Shown in pieces: positions 1 through 10,102 of a stretch of 64,000 bases of DNA. The stretch covers positions 1 through 64,000 of the forward strand of contig JASJCB010000102.1 in the NCBI GenBank assembly GCA_030066195.1, given 5' to 3'. Made by a program: the position numbers and the translations under genes. Below the pieces are notes generated by a model that made no database searches, was not told the origin of the DNA, and saw nothing but the letters and a program-made list of their open reading frames with translations. How positions within the stretch are numbered: position 1 is the stretch's first letter; every line of letters starts with the position of its first letter. This DNA comes from Acidobacteriota bacterium (lineage in GTDB: Bacteria > Acidobacteriota > Holophagae > Acanthopleuribacterales > Acanthopleuribacteraceae).

Positions 1-3000
1 GTCATGGCGTTGGCGCAATAGTGTAATCCATAGCCCTGGCTCCCCGGTTTGGTGGAAAAGCCCTGGACGAAAATCTGTTCCAGCTCATGTTCGGCGATGC
101 CCACACCGTTGTCGCGAATCTCGCAGAAGATACCGCGTTCGTCTTCCCAGGTTGCCAGAACAATGCGGCCCTCGTGTTTCTCCTTTACCTGTTCCACCGC
201 CTCGGCCGCGTTTTGCAGCAGGAAGGCCAGCACGCGCTTCAACTTGGCCTTTTCCACCATGACCCGACTGACCTCGCCCAGATCCAGCACCAGTTCCACA
301 TCGCGATCCTTCACCAAAGCCGTTTCGTCTTCCAGGACCTCGGTGACCACCAGGTTCAAGTCGTGCGGTTCTACCAACCAGCCCATGGCGTGCGTGTGTC
401 GTTGTTGTTCCCTGAGCACGCGTTCGATGTTGCGAATGTGGGCGGTCAGGCGCAGGCATTCCTTCTCCAGTTTCACCTGCTGTTTGTCCATACTGTGCAG
501 CACCTTGTGCAGGTATTCGGGGACCCGGCTGCCGCGCGGGTCGCTGTCCAGGAATTCGCCCAGGTTGTCGCGATGTTCATCCAACAGGCCCAACGCTTTT
601 TGGAAGAAATTGACGGCTTTGCGGTCGGTTACATGTTCCATGACCAGATGCACGGATGTGGAGATGCTGTTGAGGATATTTCCCACGTTGTGCAAGACAT
701 CGGTGGCAATTTCGGCCCGTCCGGCCATATGTGCGGTTTCCATCAAGCGGCGCTGGGCGGCCACCAGATCCTCCAGGACACGGGCTTTGGCCACGGCCGA
801 AACCGCGTGTTCGCGGAAGCGATCCAGTTTTTTGATGTCGGGGGACTGGAAGACATCGTCATGAACCATGCTGTCCAGCATCAGGAAACCCTGAATCTCA
901 CTGCCCAGAACCAGGCTCATGACAATGGTGGAGCGAGGCGTTTCGTAACCGTCGGTATGGTCCGGGCTCCGGATGCCGGAAGCCAGGTACAGTCCGGTGC
1001 CCACTTCTTCGATGTGTTCGGCGAGACTGAAGACCTGCCGCTGGGTAAGCGTGACCTCGCCGATGATTTCCATTTCGTGACCCACGGCGGCCAGGGGCCT
1101 GTAAACCAGGTTCTTCTTGTCATAGTCCAGATACAGGCTTTTGTCGGCCTTGGGGAACAGAGTCATACCCTGTTTCAACAATGCCTGGATTACCTTGCGG
1201 AACTCTACCTCGCGGTTGATGGTTTTGACGATGTTGTCCAGGGTTTCCAGTTCCTGGTTGTGCATATCGAGCACCAGGTTCTTGCGTTGCAACTCGCGCG
1301 TGCGTTCGGCTACCTTATTTTCCAGGGAGCGATGGAAATCCAACAACTCCAGGTGGGTCTTGACACGGGTCAGCAGTTCCGCTTTTTGGATGGGTTTGGT
1401 CAGGAAATCGTTGCCGCCTGCCTCGAAACCGGCGACCAGGTCGGCAACCTGGTTGCGGGCGGTCAGGAAGATGATGGGCAGTCGCCGCATGCTCAGGCGT
1501 TGACGGATACGCTTGCTGACTTCGAATCCGCTGACGCGGGGCATCATGACGTCCAGCAGGATCAGATCGAATTCCTGGTCGCCGAAAACCTGCTCCAGCG
1601 CCTCTTCTCCGCCTGCTGCCTCGTAGATGTGATAGTTCTGTAAGGTGAGGTGGTTGACCAGAACCTGGCGGTTCACGGGTTCATCGTCCACGATGAGGAT
1701 ATGGGAGGAACTTACGGGCACACTGGAAGCGCTGGAGACAGTGACATTGGCGGTCACCATATCTTCGGCTTCTTCATCTGTTTCGGGATGCAGGTGGGCC
1801 ACCCGGCGTTCCCGGTCGATGACATCGATTTTGCTTTCATCGCTGCCCGGCAGGGTGAACGACAAGGTGGTTCCCACGCCGACTTCCGATTGGATATCGA
1901 TCTTGCCTCCGTGCAATTCCAACAATTGCCGGGTGATAGGAAGACCCAGGCCGGTGCCGCCGAAATCGCGAGCAGTGGAGGCATCGGCCTGTTCGAAAGA
2001 GCCGAAGATCGTGTCCAACTTATCGGCCGGGATACCGATACCGGTGTCGCTGACCGTGACCTCGATCCACTCGCCGCGTTGTGCGGCGCCGACGACGACT
2101 TTGCCCTTGTGCGAGAATTTGATGGCATTCCCCATCAGGTTGTGAAGGATTTGCTCCAAGCGACTCTCGTCGGCGAAGACCGCGGGTAGTTCCTTGGGTA
2201 CTTCATTGACGAGAACCAGTTCCTTGCCGGCGGCCAGGGGGCGCGAAAGGGCCAGCACCACCTCGGCAAGGGCATGGAGATCCAACGGCTGCCTGCGCAG
2301 GGTAAGGCCGCGATTGCGCAGCTTGGAGAAATCCAGGATGTCATTGACCAAACTGGCCAGGCGGCGTCCGCTGGAGACAATCATTTCCAGGTTGGACCCG
2401 GCGCGGGCGGGCAATTCGCCGGCGATGCCGTCGCGCAGGGACTCGGCCAGTCCGATGATACCGTTCAAAGGTGTCCGCAATTCGTGGGATGTATTGGCCA
2501 GGAACTCGTCTTTCATGCGATCGACCTGACGCAGACGCCCGATCAACTCCCTGTCTTGCGCCAGTTTGGAGCGTTGCAGTGTGACAATCCAGGCAATCAG
2601 GGTGGTAGCGGCGACCAGGTAGAAGAAATAGGCAAAGGTGGTGCCCCACACGGGCGGCAGGAGGGTGACCTTGACCTGGATTCCCTCCTCGTTCCAGACG
2701 CCGTCCTTGGTGCCGCCTTTAAGGCGAAAAGTGTATTCGCCGGCGTCAAGGTTGGTGTAGGTGGCGATGCGGTTGCCGGGCGTTGTCCTGATCCAGTCGG
2801 CATTGAAGGGTTCCAACTTGTACATATACTTGTTGGCCATGGGCCCCGCGAAGTCCAATACCGAGAATTTGAAGGAGAAGATATTGTGCCGGGAATCGAG
2901 GACGATGTGGCTTGCGGATTCCGCGGAACCTTCCAGGGGCGAGCCGGGGTCTTTACGCCGGGAAACGACCGACTGGTTGGCGAGCAGGAAATCGGTGACG

Positions 3001-5117
3001 GCAAGCAGCGGATAGTGATTTCTTTCGCGAATATCATCGGGAAAGAAGATGTTGAAACCGTTGTTGCCGCCGAAGAGCAGTGCCCCCCGTGAGGTTTGGA
3101 GATGGGCATTGGGGAAAAACTGGTTGCCCTGGAGGCCGTCGTAGATGTCGTAGGCGCGGAACTGACCGGTCTGGGGATCGTATTCGGCCAGGCCCTTGTT
3201 GGTGCTGATCCACATCAAACCCAGGGAATCGGAGCAGATGCCGTGGACGATTTCGCTGGGCAGCCCGTCTTTTAAGCCGAAGGATTGAAACTTGCCGCTG
3301 TCGCGGTCGAAGCGACTGATGCCGCGGGATGTTCCGGACCAGATGGCGCCGTCGCGATCTTCGAACAGGGTCCAGATCACCCCGTTGGCAATGGTTTCAG
3401 GACGACCGGGCACATGATTGAAAACGTCGAAGCGAGTGCGTTCCGGGTCCATGCGGTTGAGGCCGCCGCCCCACGTGCCCACCCAGAGGAAACCCAGGCG
3501 ATCCTCTTGGATGGACAGGATGGAGTTATTGCTCAGCGCACCTTCCTCACCGGTGTTGACAAAGCGTTGAAACCGGCCGGGCTTATCAGGGGACATGCGA
3601 TTGAGCCCGCCGTTGACGGTTCCGATCCAGAAGATGCCCGAGCGATCGCGGTAAATAGTGCGGACCTCATTGTAACCCAGGCTTTCCGGGTCATCCGGGT
3701 CGAAGCGATAATTGGTAAATTCGCCGGGTTGGTCGGCATCGGTGAGGTACAGTCCGCCGTCGAAGGTGCCCACCATCAGCATATCATCGGCCTGCAGCAC
3801 GCTGATGACCGATCGATCCACTTCGCCGGGCCGACCCGGCACCTCGATATCGAAGTTCCGGAAACTACCGTCCATGGGGTTGAAGCGCGATAAGCCGCCG
3901 TTGTTGATACCGATCCAGATAGAGCCATCCTTTGCCTCGCCGAATGCTCGGATCTCACCGCGGGGCAGGCCGCCGCGGTCGGGATCGGGCTTGTAGTGCA
4001 CAAAACCCTTACCCACGGGGTCGAAACGATTTACGCCGCCGCCGTAGGTTCCGAACCAGATGAGGCCGGAGCGGTCTTCGAAAAGACACCAGATGGAATC
4101 GTGGCTGGGGCTGGTGGGGTCGGTATAGGTATGCCGATAACGAACAAAACGGAATTTCCCGTCGGGCTCGCGGACCAGGCGGTGCAGACCGCCCCCCAAT
4201 ACTGCTGCCCATATGGTTCCTTCAGAATCCTCCAGAACCTGCTGGACACGACCGGAGCCCACGCCGTCCGGGAGTTTGGGATCATCGGGGAAGCGCTTGA
4301 ACTTTCCGATCGCATCGGGTTCCATCAGATGCAAACCGCCGGGTAGAGCGGCGATCCACAAGCGGCCCGATTTGTCTTCGTCAATGGACCAGACATCGTT
4401 GCCGCCCAGCCCGCTTTCGTCGCCCGTATAACGCCACCGGCGAAAGCGCCCGTTCAATTCAGCGCCCATCATGGAAAGCCCGCCGCCAAGGGTTCCCGCC
4501 CATACACGTCCCAACCGGTCGATTGTAATACGCCAGACATCGTTGCCGCCGAGGCTGGAGTCATCGTCGGGATCATGACGATAGTGGGTGAACTGACCCG
4601 GCTCTTTCAACGTCATCCGATCCAGACCGTTCTCCGTGGCCACCCACAAATAACCGCGTTCATCCGCCGCCAAAAACTGAACCGTGTCGGCAGCAAGGCT
4701 GTCGTTCCGCGTGGGATCGTGGCGATAGACATCGAACCGGTCGGCGCGACGATCGTAGCGGCACAGGCCGCCGCCAAGGGTGCCGATCCAGATATAACCC
4801 TCGTCGTCCTCGTACAAACTGTAAATATAATTGGCCGATAGAGAATAAGGATCTTGGGGATCGTTGCGGTAGATCTTGAATTCGTAACCGTCGTACCTGC
4901 ACAAACCGTCTCGTGTTCCGAACCACATGAAACCCAATTCGTCCTGCAAAATGCTGTAGACATGGTTCTGGCTGAGGCCGTCATCGATTCCGATACGATT
5001 GAAGCTGAGACTGCCTTTCTGGCCGTAGGCGCCCACGCACAAAAGCAGAGTCAGCCAGGGACTAAAAACTCCGCCCCGCTGAATCACAACATTCCGGCAA
5101 TTACGAAGGATGTTCAT
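1..5117 (-). CDS. Hybrid two-component sensor kinase with Reg_prop beta-propeller (3' end beyond window)
   Basis: One uninterrupted minus frame of about 1705 codons runs off the left edge, so the protein is C-terminally incomplete. A signal peptide (ending near residue 32) precedes repeated Reg_prop blades of the form GLSQN..., F.W.GT..GL.RYD, then a Y_Y_Y-like domain and a transmembrane segment at nt 2590-2640. Next come a classical HisKA (SHELRTPLNGI, His878), HATPase (DTGIGIP, GGTGLGL), a receiver domain (phospho-Asp1189 in LLDVMMP, TKP Lys), a GAF-like linker and a second kinase module with the box VLHNVGN (His1476) and a second ATPase (DNGVGIA, GYGLHYCAN). The family senses periplasmic ligands, often polysaccharides, and phosphorylates an internal receiver. 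The ligand and output are unknown. ATG at 5117 was chosen for the signal peptide; ATG at 5153 is possible. No DNA-binding domain is seen before the edge. Confidence 0.93.
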   Translation of the reverse strand, partial: MNILRNCRNVVIQRGGVFSPWLTLLLCVGAYGQKGSLSFNRIGIDDGLSQNHVYSILQDELGFMWFGTRDGLCRYDGYEFKIYRNDPQDPYSLSANYIYSLYEDDEGYIWIGTLGGGLCRYDRRADRFDVYRHDPTRNDSLAADTVQFLAADERGYLWVATENGLDRMTLKEPGQFTHYRHDPDDDSSLGGNDVWRITIDRLGRVWAGTLGGGLSMMGAELNGRFRRWRYTGDESGLGGNDVWSIDEDKSGRLWIAALPGGLHLMEPDAIGKFKRFPDDPKLPDGVGSGRVQQVLEDSEGTIWAAVLGGGLHRLVREPDGKFRFVRYRHTYTDPTSPSHDSIWCLFEDRSGLIWFGTYGGGVNRFDPVGKGFVHYKPDPDRGGLPRGEIRAFGEAKDGSIWIGINNGGLSRFNPMDGSFRNFDIEVPGRPGEVDRSVISVLQADDMLMVGTFDGGLYLTDADQPGEFTNYRFDPDDPESLGYNEVRTIYRDRSGIFWIGTVNGGLNRMSPDKPGRFQRFVNTGEEGALSNNSILSIQEDRLGFLWVGTWGGGLNRMDPERTRFDVFNHVPGRPETIANGVIWTLFEDRDGAIWSGTSRGISRFDRDSGKFQSFGLKDGLPSEIVHGICSDSLGLMWISTNKGLAEYDPQTGQFRAYDIYDGLQGNQFFPNAHLQTSRGALLFGGNNGFNIFFPDDIRERNHYPLLAVTDFLLANQSVVSRRKDPGSPLEGSAESASHIVLDSRHNIFSFKFSVLDFAGPMANKYMYKLEPFNADWIRTTPGNRIATYTNLDAGEYTFRLKGGTKDGVWNEEGIQVKVTLLPPVWGTTFAYFFYLVAATTLIAWIVTLQRSKLAQDRELIGRLRQVDRMKDEFLANTSHELRTPLNGIIGLAESLRDGIAGELPARAGSNLEMIVSSGRRLASLVNDILDFSKLRNRGLTLRRQPLDLHALAEVVLALSRPLAAGKELVLVNEVPKELPAVFADESRLEQILHNLMGNAIKFSHKGKVVVGAAQRGEWIEVTVSDTGIGIPADKLDTIFGSFEQADASTARDFGGTGLGLPITRQLLELHGGKIDIQSEVGVGTTLSFTLPGSDESKIDVIDRERRVAHLHPETDEEAEDMVTANVTVSSASSVPVSSSHILIVDDEPVNRQVLVNHLTLQNYHIYEAAGGEEALEQVFGDQEFDLILLDVMMPRVSGFEVSKRIRQRLSMRRLPIIFLTARNQVADLVAGFEAGGNDFLTKPIQKAELLTRVKTHLELLDFHRSLENKVAERTRELQRKNLVLDMHNQELETLDNIVKTINREVEFRKVIQALLKQGMTLFPKADKSLYLDYDKKNLVYRPLAAVGHEMEIIGEVTLTQRQVFSLAEHIEEVGTGLYLASGIRSPDHTDGYETPRSTIVMSLVLGSEIQGFLMLDSMVHDDVFQSPDIKKLDRFREHAVSAVAKARVLEDLVAAQRRLMETAHMAGRAEIATDVLHNVGNILNSISTSVHLVMEHVTDRKAVNFFQKALGLLDEHRDNLGEFLDSDPRGSRVPEYLHKVLHSMDKQQVKLEKECLRLTAHIRNIERVLREQQRHTHAMGWLVEPHDLNLVVTEVLEDETALVKDRDVELVLDLGEVSRVMVEKAKLKRVLAFLLQNAAEAVEQVKEKHEGRIVLATWEDERGIFCEIRDNGVGIAEHELEQIFVQGFSTKPGSQGYGLHYCANAM

Positions 5118-5448
5118 CGGGGCGCCTACGAAACCGATAACATCTGAAGACATGGCAGGTATCCAGGGGCGGGCTGTATCGGACCACGCAAAGTTTATCG
5201 GCAACTGTACCACAAGGAAAACCCCAATTCGTTAAATTTCCGATAGGTCGGGTTCTGCGTTCGGATATCGTTACCACCGGCGACATGAACTCTCCGTACG
5301 CTATTTCCTCACGAAAGCAGCTAATATCAGAGAAACAACACTTCAAACATTGGCACTTTTTCAAATTGAAGCAAATATTCTCTTGATTATGAAGCCACCC
5401 AGGTCCATATTATAAAGACAAAGAGCGTATTCCTGACTGGAGGCACCA
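5118..5448. other. Divergent intergenic region between two sensor kinases
   Basis: This 331-base stretch separates the divergently transcribed hybrid kinase and PAS kinase. No credible ORF was found. The half next to the plus-strand gene is AT-rich (about 5330-5430) and probably carries its promoter, but no convincing -35/-10 pair could be assigned by eye. A Shine-Dalgarno GGAGG at 5439-5443 serves the gene at 5449. Confidence 0.5.
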
Positions 5449-7233
5449 ATGCATGTGTCACTACAGGGCCGTGACGCTCATGTGCACATGGCCGGGTACG
5501 GTTCCACCAAAAGGAAGCAACACCAGGTTGTCTTTGGGGAGCACGCCTACCTGAATATGCTGGCTCGTGCCGCCGATCCGATCCTCATTCATCTTGACGG
5601 TGAAATCTGTTTTGCAAATGAGGCCGCGGCCGGCCTTTTAGGCGCTTCCCTGGCCGTGGAACTGATCGGCATGCATGTGCTTAAGTTCATCCATCCCGAT
5701 AATCACGAGGTTACGCGGAAGCGGATAGCCGACATTCTGAATTCACAACGACCCAGTAAGCCGTTCGGCCAGATGGTATTGAGGTTGGACGGCGATCCGA
5801 TCGAGGTGGAGGTGGTTGGAACGCCCCTCGAATTCGACGGACGAAAGGCCGTCCAGGTGCTCTTTCGGCACCCGGTAACTTACGCGGGCGACGTCGAGAT
5901 TCAAGAACGCTTGAAGGGCATCTTGGAAGCCGGCACCGATGTGGTCCTGATGGCGGATGAAGACGGTCGTATCGTTTATATGAACCGACAGGCCCGAAAA
6001 ATTTCGGGTAAGGGGCCTGATGAAGAAATCCTCGATGTGATGCTCTCCGACTTCTACCCGCCCGAGGTCGACAAGCGAATTCGGGAAGAGGGCATTTCCG
6101 AGGCCAAACGCCGAGGCTCCTGGAGTACCGAGGCTGAGCTGATGTGCGCCAACGGCAATCGCCTGCCCTGTGATCAGGTCCTCCTGGCTCAACGCTCGCC
6201 GCACGGCTATTATTTTTCGGTAGTTGCCCGTGATATCAGCGATCGAATCCGTCGAGAGCGGGAGATCAACCGCCTGAACCAACAATTGAAAGGCGATGTG
6301 ATCGAACGAACTGACCAGTTGCGTCAGGCCCAGAAAGAATTATTGGAAAAGGCGCACAAAGCGGGTATGGCCCATATCGCCACGTCCATCCTTCACAACG
6401 TGGGCAACCTGTTGAACAGCGTGATCACCTCCAGCGAGGAGTTGTGCCAAACCGTGGAGACGTCCCGTATTCTCTCCATCAGCCGCGGCAATCGCCTCTT
6501 GCGCCGCCACTGGGACGACATCGAGGGGTTCATGACTCGCGATCCGCGCGGCAAGCGTTTGTTGAACCTCTACCTGGCCGTGGAAGACGCGGTATTGGAC
6601 GAACACGAGACCATGTTGGAAAACGCGCGCAACATGATCCAAAAAATAGGGCTGATTCGCAATGTGGTCCGGGCCCAGCAGAACTACGCGGACGGGGGCA
6701 AGCAGGAAGAAAGCGTTTCCCTGCGCGAGGTTGTCGAGGATTCGCTGATGATCGAGGAGAACAATCTCATCGCGGCCAACATTCGCGTGGAGCGCCATTA
6801 CTCAGAGGTACCCGAGGTTTGGGGCCGACGCATTCACCTGGTGCACGTGCTGGTGAACCTCTTCAAAAATGCACGCGAATCCATCGAAGAAGCAAACCCC
6901 AAGCTTCGCCAGGTAACGGTGAACATTCGCATGGAAGAAAACCGGGCATGCATTCTGGTGAGTGACACGGGCACGGGCATCCCGCCGGAGAACCTGACCG
7001 TCATCTTTCAGCACGGTTACACTACCAAGCAGGGCTCCAACGGTTTCGGATTACACGGCTGCGCCAATACCATTAAAGAACTGGGCGGCAGGATTCAAGC
7101 GCACAGTGAGGGTTCCGGCCGCGGCGCCGTCATGCGGATTGAATTCGGCCCGGAATGTTTCAATAAAATCGGTTGGACCGATCCGGCCGCTAAAGCTCGA
7201 GAAACTCCAAATCTAGGAAGAAGCGACCGGTGA
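5449..7233 (+). CDS. Soluble PAS-PAS sensor histidine kinase
   Basis: The 594-aa protein has no transmembrane segment, so it is probably cytoplasmic. Two PAS domains (about residues 30-150 and 160-275) are followed by a coiled coil (275-310), a phospho-acceptor helix HIATSILHNVGN (His316) and an HATPase domain. The ATPase has the N box (NLFKNARESI), G1 box (DTGTGIPPE) and G2 box (GFGLHGCAN). The acceptor box is not the usual H-E-x-R/N-x-P type but matches the second kinase module of the divergent hybrid kinase at 1-5117. This suggests the two proteins share a phosphotransfer partner or arose from one another. No receiver domain or cognate regulator is adjacent. The ATG is preceded by GGAGG at good spacing. 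The 3' end overlaps the convergent gene by 21 nt. Confidence 0.92.
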   Translation: MHVSLQGRDAHVHMAGYGSTKRKQHQVVFGEHAYLNMLARAADPILIHLDGEICFANEAAAGLLGASLAVELIGMHVLKFIHPDNHEVTRKRIADILNSQRPSKPFGQMVLRLDGDPIEVEVVGTPLEFDGRKAVQVLFRHPVTYAGDVEIQERLKGILEAGTDVVLMADEDGRIVYMNRQARKISGKGPDEEILDVMLSDFYPPEVDKRIREEGISEAKRRGSWSTEAELMCANGNRLPCDQVLLAQRSPHGYYFSVVARDISDRIRREREINRLNQQLKGDVIERTDQLRQAQKELLEKAHKAGMAHIATSILHNVGNLLNSVITSSEELCQTVETSRILSISRGNRLLRRHWDDIEGFMTRDPRGKRLLNLYLAVEDAVLDEHETMLENARNMIQKIGLIRNVVRAQQNYADGGKQEESVSLREVVEDSLMIEENNLIAANIRVERHYSEVPEVWGRRIHLVHVLVNLFKNARESIEEANPKLRQVTVNIRMEENRACILVSDTGTGIPPENLTVIFQHGYTTKQGSNGFGLHGCANTIKELGGRIQAHSEGSGRGAVMRIEFGPECFNKIGWTDPAAKARETPNLGRSDR

Positions 7234-9117
7234 TTTTAGAAATATGGCGCCCTCCGAGGCGTGTAATCTCAGGCAGGCGGCCTGTTCGATATCGGTCAAA
7301 CCCTCAAGGCAATAATCGGACTTACTGGTGATCAGCCACTGGATCTTGGGGAAAGTTCGATGTAAGCGGGCCGGGATGCTCTTTTGCTGTTCAGCATCCA
7401 GGTAGCGATCGATCTCGTCGATCAGCACCAAACCCTCGAAATGTTCCGGTTCGGTTTCGGCGCCCGCGAAACCCGCGATCAATTCCAAGAGCCAGGCCGC
7501 CGAGGATTGAAGGCTTTCCGCCTGTACATCCAAAGGCAGGCGGGTTCCGTCGATCTCGACAGCAATACCCTCGTCTGTCAGGATGAGTCGATCATCAGCC
7601 TTATCCAGCAGCAGGCCGCTGAGCAAGGTTTCAATACTCCGGCGTATCTCCTGTTCCTGTTTGCCGCGGCCGTCGCGGCCGCTGACCGCCGCATCGATGA
7701 AGTTGCGCATATTGTACTCCGGGTCCTGAAGCGGGTAGGGATGAAACAAGGTGGCCACGGCATCGGAGACCCGGTCGCCTTTGACCATGCGAACCGTGCG
7801 CTCCGCAAAGCGCGTCGAACCGAAACCCATAACCGCAACACTCGTCCAGGATGACGGTTGCCGGGAGGCTTCAGACATGTCGGGAGAAGCGGCTCCTGCC
7901 GACACCCAATATTTCCGAGTCAGGGATTCCATGCCTCCCCGGCGTGTGACGGTGGTTAGGATGCGCAGATAACTGCCGTCTTTGCGGCGTAAGACCAGAT
8001 CGATGCTACCTTCCGGCTCATCCCGGCGAACGAAAAAGCCGGCATAGGATCGCAGCAAGGCGGCTGCTTCGGTCGGGTGACACAGACCCAGGGCAATCGC
8101 CCGTAACAAGGAGGTTTTTCCACATCGACTGCCGCCTGGGATCAAGGTCATGCCTTTCAAGGCCGTTTGACCGTCCAGGGTCAGTTCGGAAAAGCCCTGA
8201 ACCTGTCGCAACTTGACGGATTGCAGGGCGTAGATCCGGTCGGGGGACCGCTTCACCTGACGCGGTTCCGGTGAGGTCTCCGATTCCGTGGGTTTTTCCC
8301 CGATCGGAGGCGAAGGGTCATTAACTTCCGCCGTCGGTTCCGATCCCGGTGTCTCCTCGATCTTGCCGGCCAGTGCCGCGAGGATGGCCGGCAACTGTTC
8401 AGGAGCATCGATCCAGACGGGGACGATATTCAATTCACTGTAATCTCGCAGGTTCTCCGAGTTCATTTCGGATCTGGGGGCAATGATGAACTGAACCTTT
8501 CGGTTACGGTTTTGCAACGCCTTCGACGTATGTTCCCGGCCCAGGTAAAGCAGGGAAGCCTTGCCGGTGATTCGGTTGAGCGATGTGTAGATTGCCCTGA
8601 TACGCTGGTTGATCTGACCGGTTGCAAGCGTAAGGGTATCGGGATGCTTTAAGTCGCCGTTCAACTTCAAGATGCGATCGGCCGAGAGATCGATGGGATC
8701 TGTAATCGGCGTTTCGGTATCCGAATCGGGCAGCCAACGGTCCAGCAAGGTGTCTACCAAACCGGTAATCTTCAAACCCGGAAAAGCGGCGGCGAAGCTC
8801 CGTATCTTGTCGGCATCGGCCGGGTCGCGGGGGGCATCGTCCAATTCGGAAAGCTTGCGATAGACAATGCGGCCGGTTTTCTCGAAGAGATAGGCAAAAG
8901 CGTCGGCATTGTTCAGAGTACCGATGATATCGAGATCATCTTCGGTGAGATGTTCCTTGCGGATTTCTTTCAGGAACCGGGCCAGCAGCTTGGATTTGGT
9001 TTGCAAACCTTGCATGAAACCGGGGCCCACATAAGGCACCAATACATCGGTAGTCATCAACTGCTCGAAATGCCGTTCCTCACGCGCGGACTTCAGGAAG
9101 GGATAGTGGGTGGACAT
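7213..9117 (-). CDS. SIR2-like domain fused to SMC/RecF-like AAA ATPase
   Basis: The 634-aa protein has an N-terminal SIR2_2-like domain (about 15-250): VPYVGPGF (residues 28-34) in place of the NAD-binding glycine motif, ITGLVDTLLDRWL where the family has a TTNYD motif, and LKLNGDLKHPDT (150-161) where it has LHGDL. A proline-rich, acidic linker (255-290) leads to an ATPase with Walker A GGSRCGKT (328-335), Walker B GLVLIDE (562-568) and a sensor-like LITSKSD. SIR2-ATPase proteins are commonly NAD+-depleting anti-phage effectors. Here both the expected catalytic Asn and His appear replaced, so NADase activity is doubtful. Function in defence or stress signalling is inference. It overlaps the PAS kinase gene tail to tail; 61 nt separate it from the dehydrogenase gene. 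Confidence 0.8.
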   Translation of the reverse strand: MSTHYPFLKSAREERHFEQLMTTDVLVPYVGPGFMQGLQTKSKLLARFLKEIRKEHLTEDDLDIIGTLNNADAFAYLFEKTGRIVYRKLSELDDAPRDPADADKIRSFAAAFPGLKITGLVDTLLDRWLPDSDTETPITDPIDLSADRILKLNGDLKHPDTLTLATGQINQRIRAIYTSLNRITGKASLLYLGREHTSKALQNRNRKVQFIIAPRSEMNSENLRDYSELNIVPVWIDAPEQLPAILAALAGKIEETPGSEPTAEVNDPSPPIGEKPTESETSPEPRQVKRSPDRIYALQSVKLRQVQGFSELTLDGQTALKGMTLIPGGSRCGKTSLLRAIALGLCHPTEAAALLRSYAGFFVRRDEPEGSIDLVLRRKDGSYLRILTTVTRRGGMESLTRKYWVSAGAASPDMSEASRQPSSWTSVAVMGFGSTRFAERTVRMVKGDRVSDAVATLFHPYPLQDPEYNMRNFIDAAVSGRDGRGKQEQEIRRSIETLLSGLLLDKADDRLILTDEGIAVEIDGTRLPLDVQAESLQSSAAWLLELIAGFAGAETEPEHFEGLVLIDEIDRYLDAEQQKSIPARLHRTFPKIQWLITSKSDYCLEGLTDIEQAACLRLHASEGAIFLKSPVASS

Positions 9118-9178
9118 AGATAACAGACCTCATTGAACGTCATGGCTGTCGGTTTAGTATAAAACATTACAGCGGTTA

Positions 9179-10102
9179 TCAATAACCCCTTGCCAAATCC
9201 ACCTTGAATTTCAGGGGTTCGCCGCGTTCCATGCGCCGGTAATTGTCGGCAATTTGGGCGGCGACTTCTTCTGGGGCGGTGCGGGCGGCAACATGAGGCG
9301 TAATCGTAATCTTGGGGTGACTCCAAAACGGATGGTCCGAGGGCAGGGGCTCCTGCCGAAAGACATCCAGGCATGCGCCTGACAGCTTGCCGGAATCCAA
9401 GGCGGTCAACAGATCGTTCTCAACCAGATGGGCGCCGCGCGCGACATTGATCAGGTAGGCGCCGGTCTTCAGACGGTTGAACAGGTCCAGCGACAGAATA
9501 TCGCGGGTGGCGTCGGTTAGCGGCAACAGGTTCACCAGGACATCCGTTTCCGGCAGCATGCGGGCAAGGCCGCCGGCGCCCGTGTAGGTGGTCACACCGG
9601 AAAGAACGCGCCGGCCGCGGCTCCAGCCGGAAACATCGAAACCCAAGGCGGTAAAGGCTCCGGCAACCCCGGTTCCCAAGACGCCCAGGCCCAGGATACC
9701 TATGCGAGGCTTGTACGGGCGCGGCCTGGGTTGCCATCGAGCCGCCGCCTGGTCCGCTCTGTAGGCGGGCCATGATTGAAGGTATCGCAAGACGGCCGCC
9801 AGAATATACTGTTCCATCTCGGCGGCAAGGTGCCGGTCGACCACCCGGGTGACCGTGACGTGATTCGGGAAATCGTGATCGGCCAGAATGTGATCGATGC
9901 CCGCGCCGTAGGAGGCTACCACGCGCAGATTGGGAAAGGCTTGTAAGGAGCCCGGAGGATGGGCCCAGGTCACCGCAAAGCGAACCTCCTCCGGATCGGC
10001 AATGCCCGGCCATATTTGGATCGGCAGTCCTTCATCAACGCGTTTCAGCTCTTGAACAAAAGAAACCGGCTCCCGATCAGCCAGTAATACCAGCAACGCC
10101 AT
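9179..10102 (-). CDS. D-2-hydroxyacid dehydrogenase, GhrA type (glyoxylate/hydroxypyruvate reductase)
   Basis: A full-length 307-aa member of the D-isomer-specific 2-hydroxyacid dehydrogenase family, closest in layout to GhrA. It has a Rossmann motif GILGLGVLGTGV, the substrate-binding Arg in NVARGAHL, the catalytic Glu in CLDVFRQEP and the catalytic His in TPHVAA. The expected reaction is NAD(P)H-dependent reduction of glyoxylate or hydroxypyruvate in the cytoplasm; exact substrate cannot be read from sequence. The start follows AGGAG with a 5-nt spacer. It lies upstream of the SIR2-ATPase gene on the same strand with a 61-nt gap, so co-transcription is possible but no functional link is evident. 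Confidence 0.9.
   Translation of the reverse strand: MALLVLLADREPVSFVQELKRVDEGLPIQIWPGIADPEEVRFAVTWAHPPGSLQAFPNLRVVASYGAGIDHILADHDFPNHVTVTRVVDRHLAAEMEQYILAAVLRYLQSWPAYRADQAAARWQPRPRPYKPRIGILGLGVLGTGVAGAFTALGFDVSGWSRGRRVLSGVTTYTGAGGLARMLPETDVLVNLLPLTDATRDILSLDLFNRLKTGAYLINVARGAHLVENDLLTALDSGKLSGACLDVFRQEPLPSDHPFWSHPKITITPHVAARTAPEEVAAQIADNYRRMERGEPLKFKVDLARGY

Noticed and set aside
87-1643. Long plus-strand open frame (over 500 codons) at the left edge
   Set aside because: It is antisense to the hybrid kinase, whose minus frame gives recognisable receiver and ATPase motifs throughout; the plus frame has no family motifs.
5340-5380. Sigma-54 promoter (TGGCAC) upstream of the PAS kinase
   Set aside because: TGGCAC is present, but the required TTGC/GC at the -12 position is missing.
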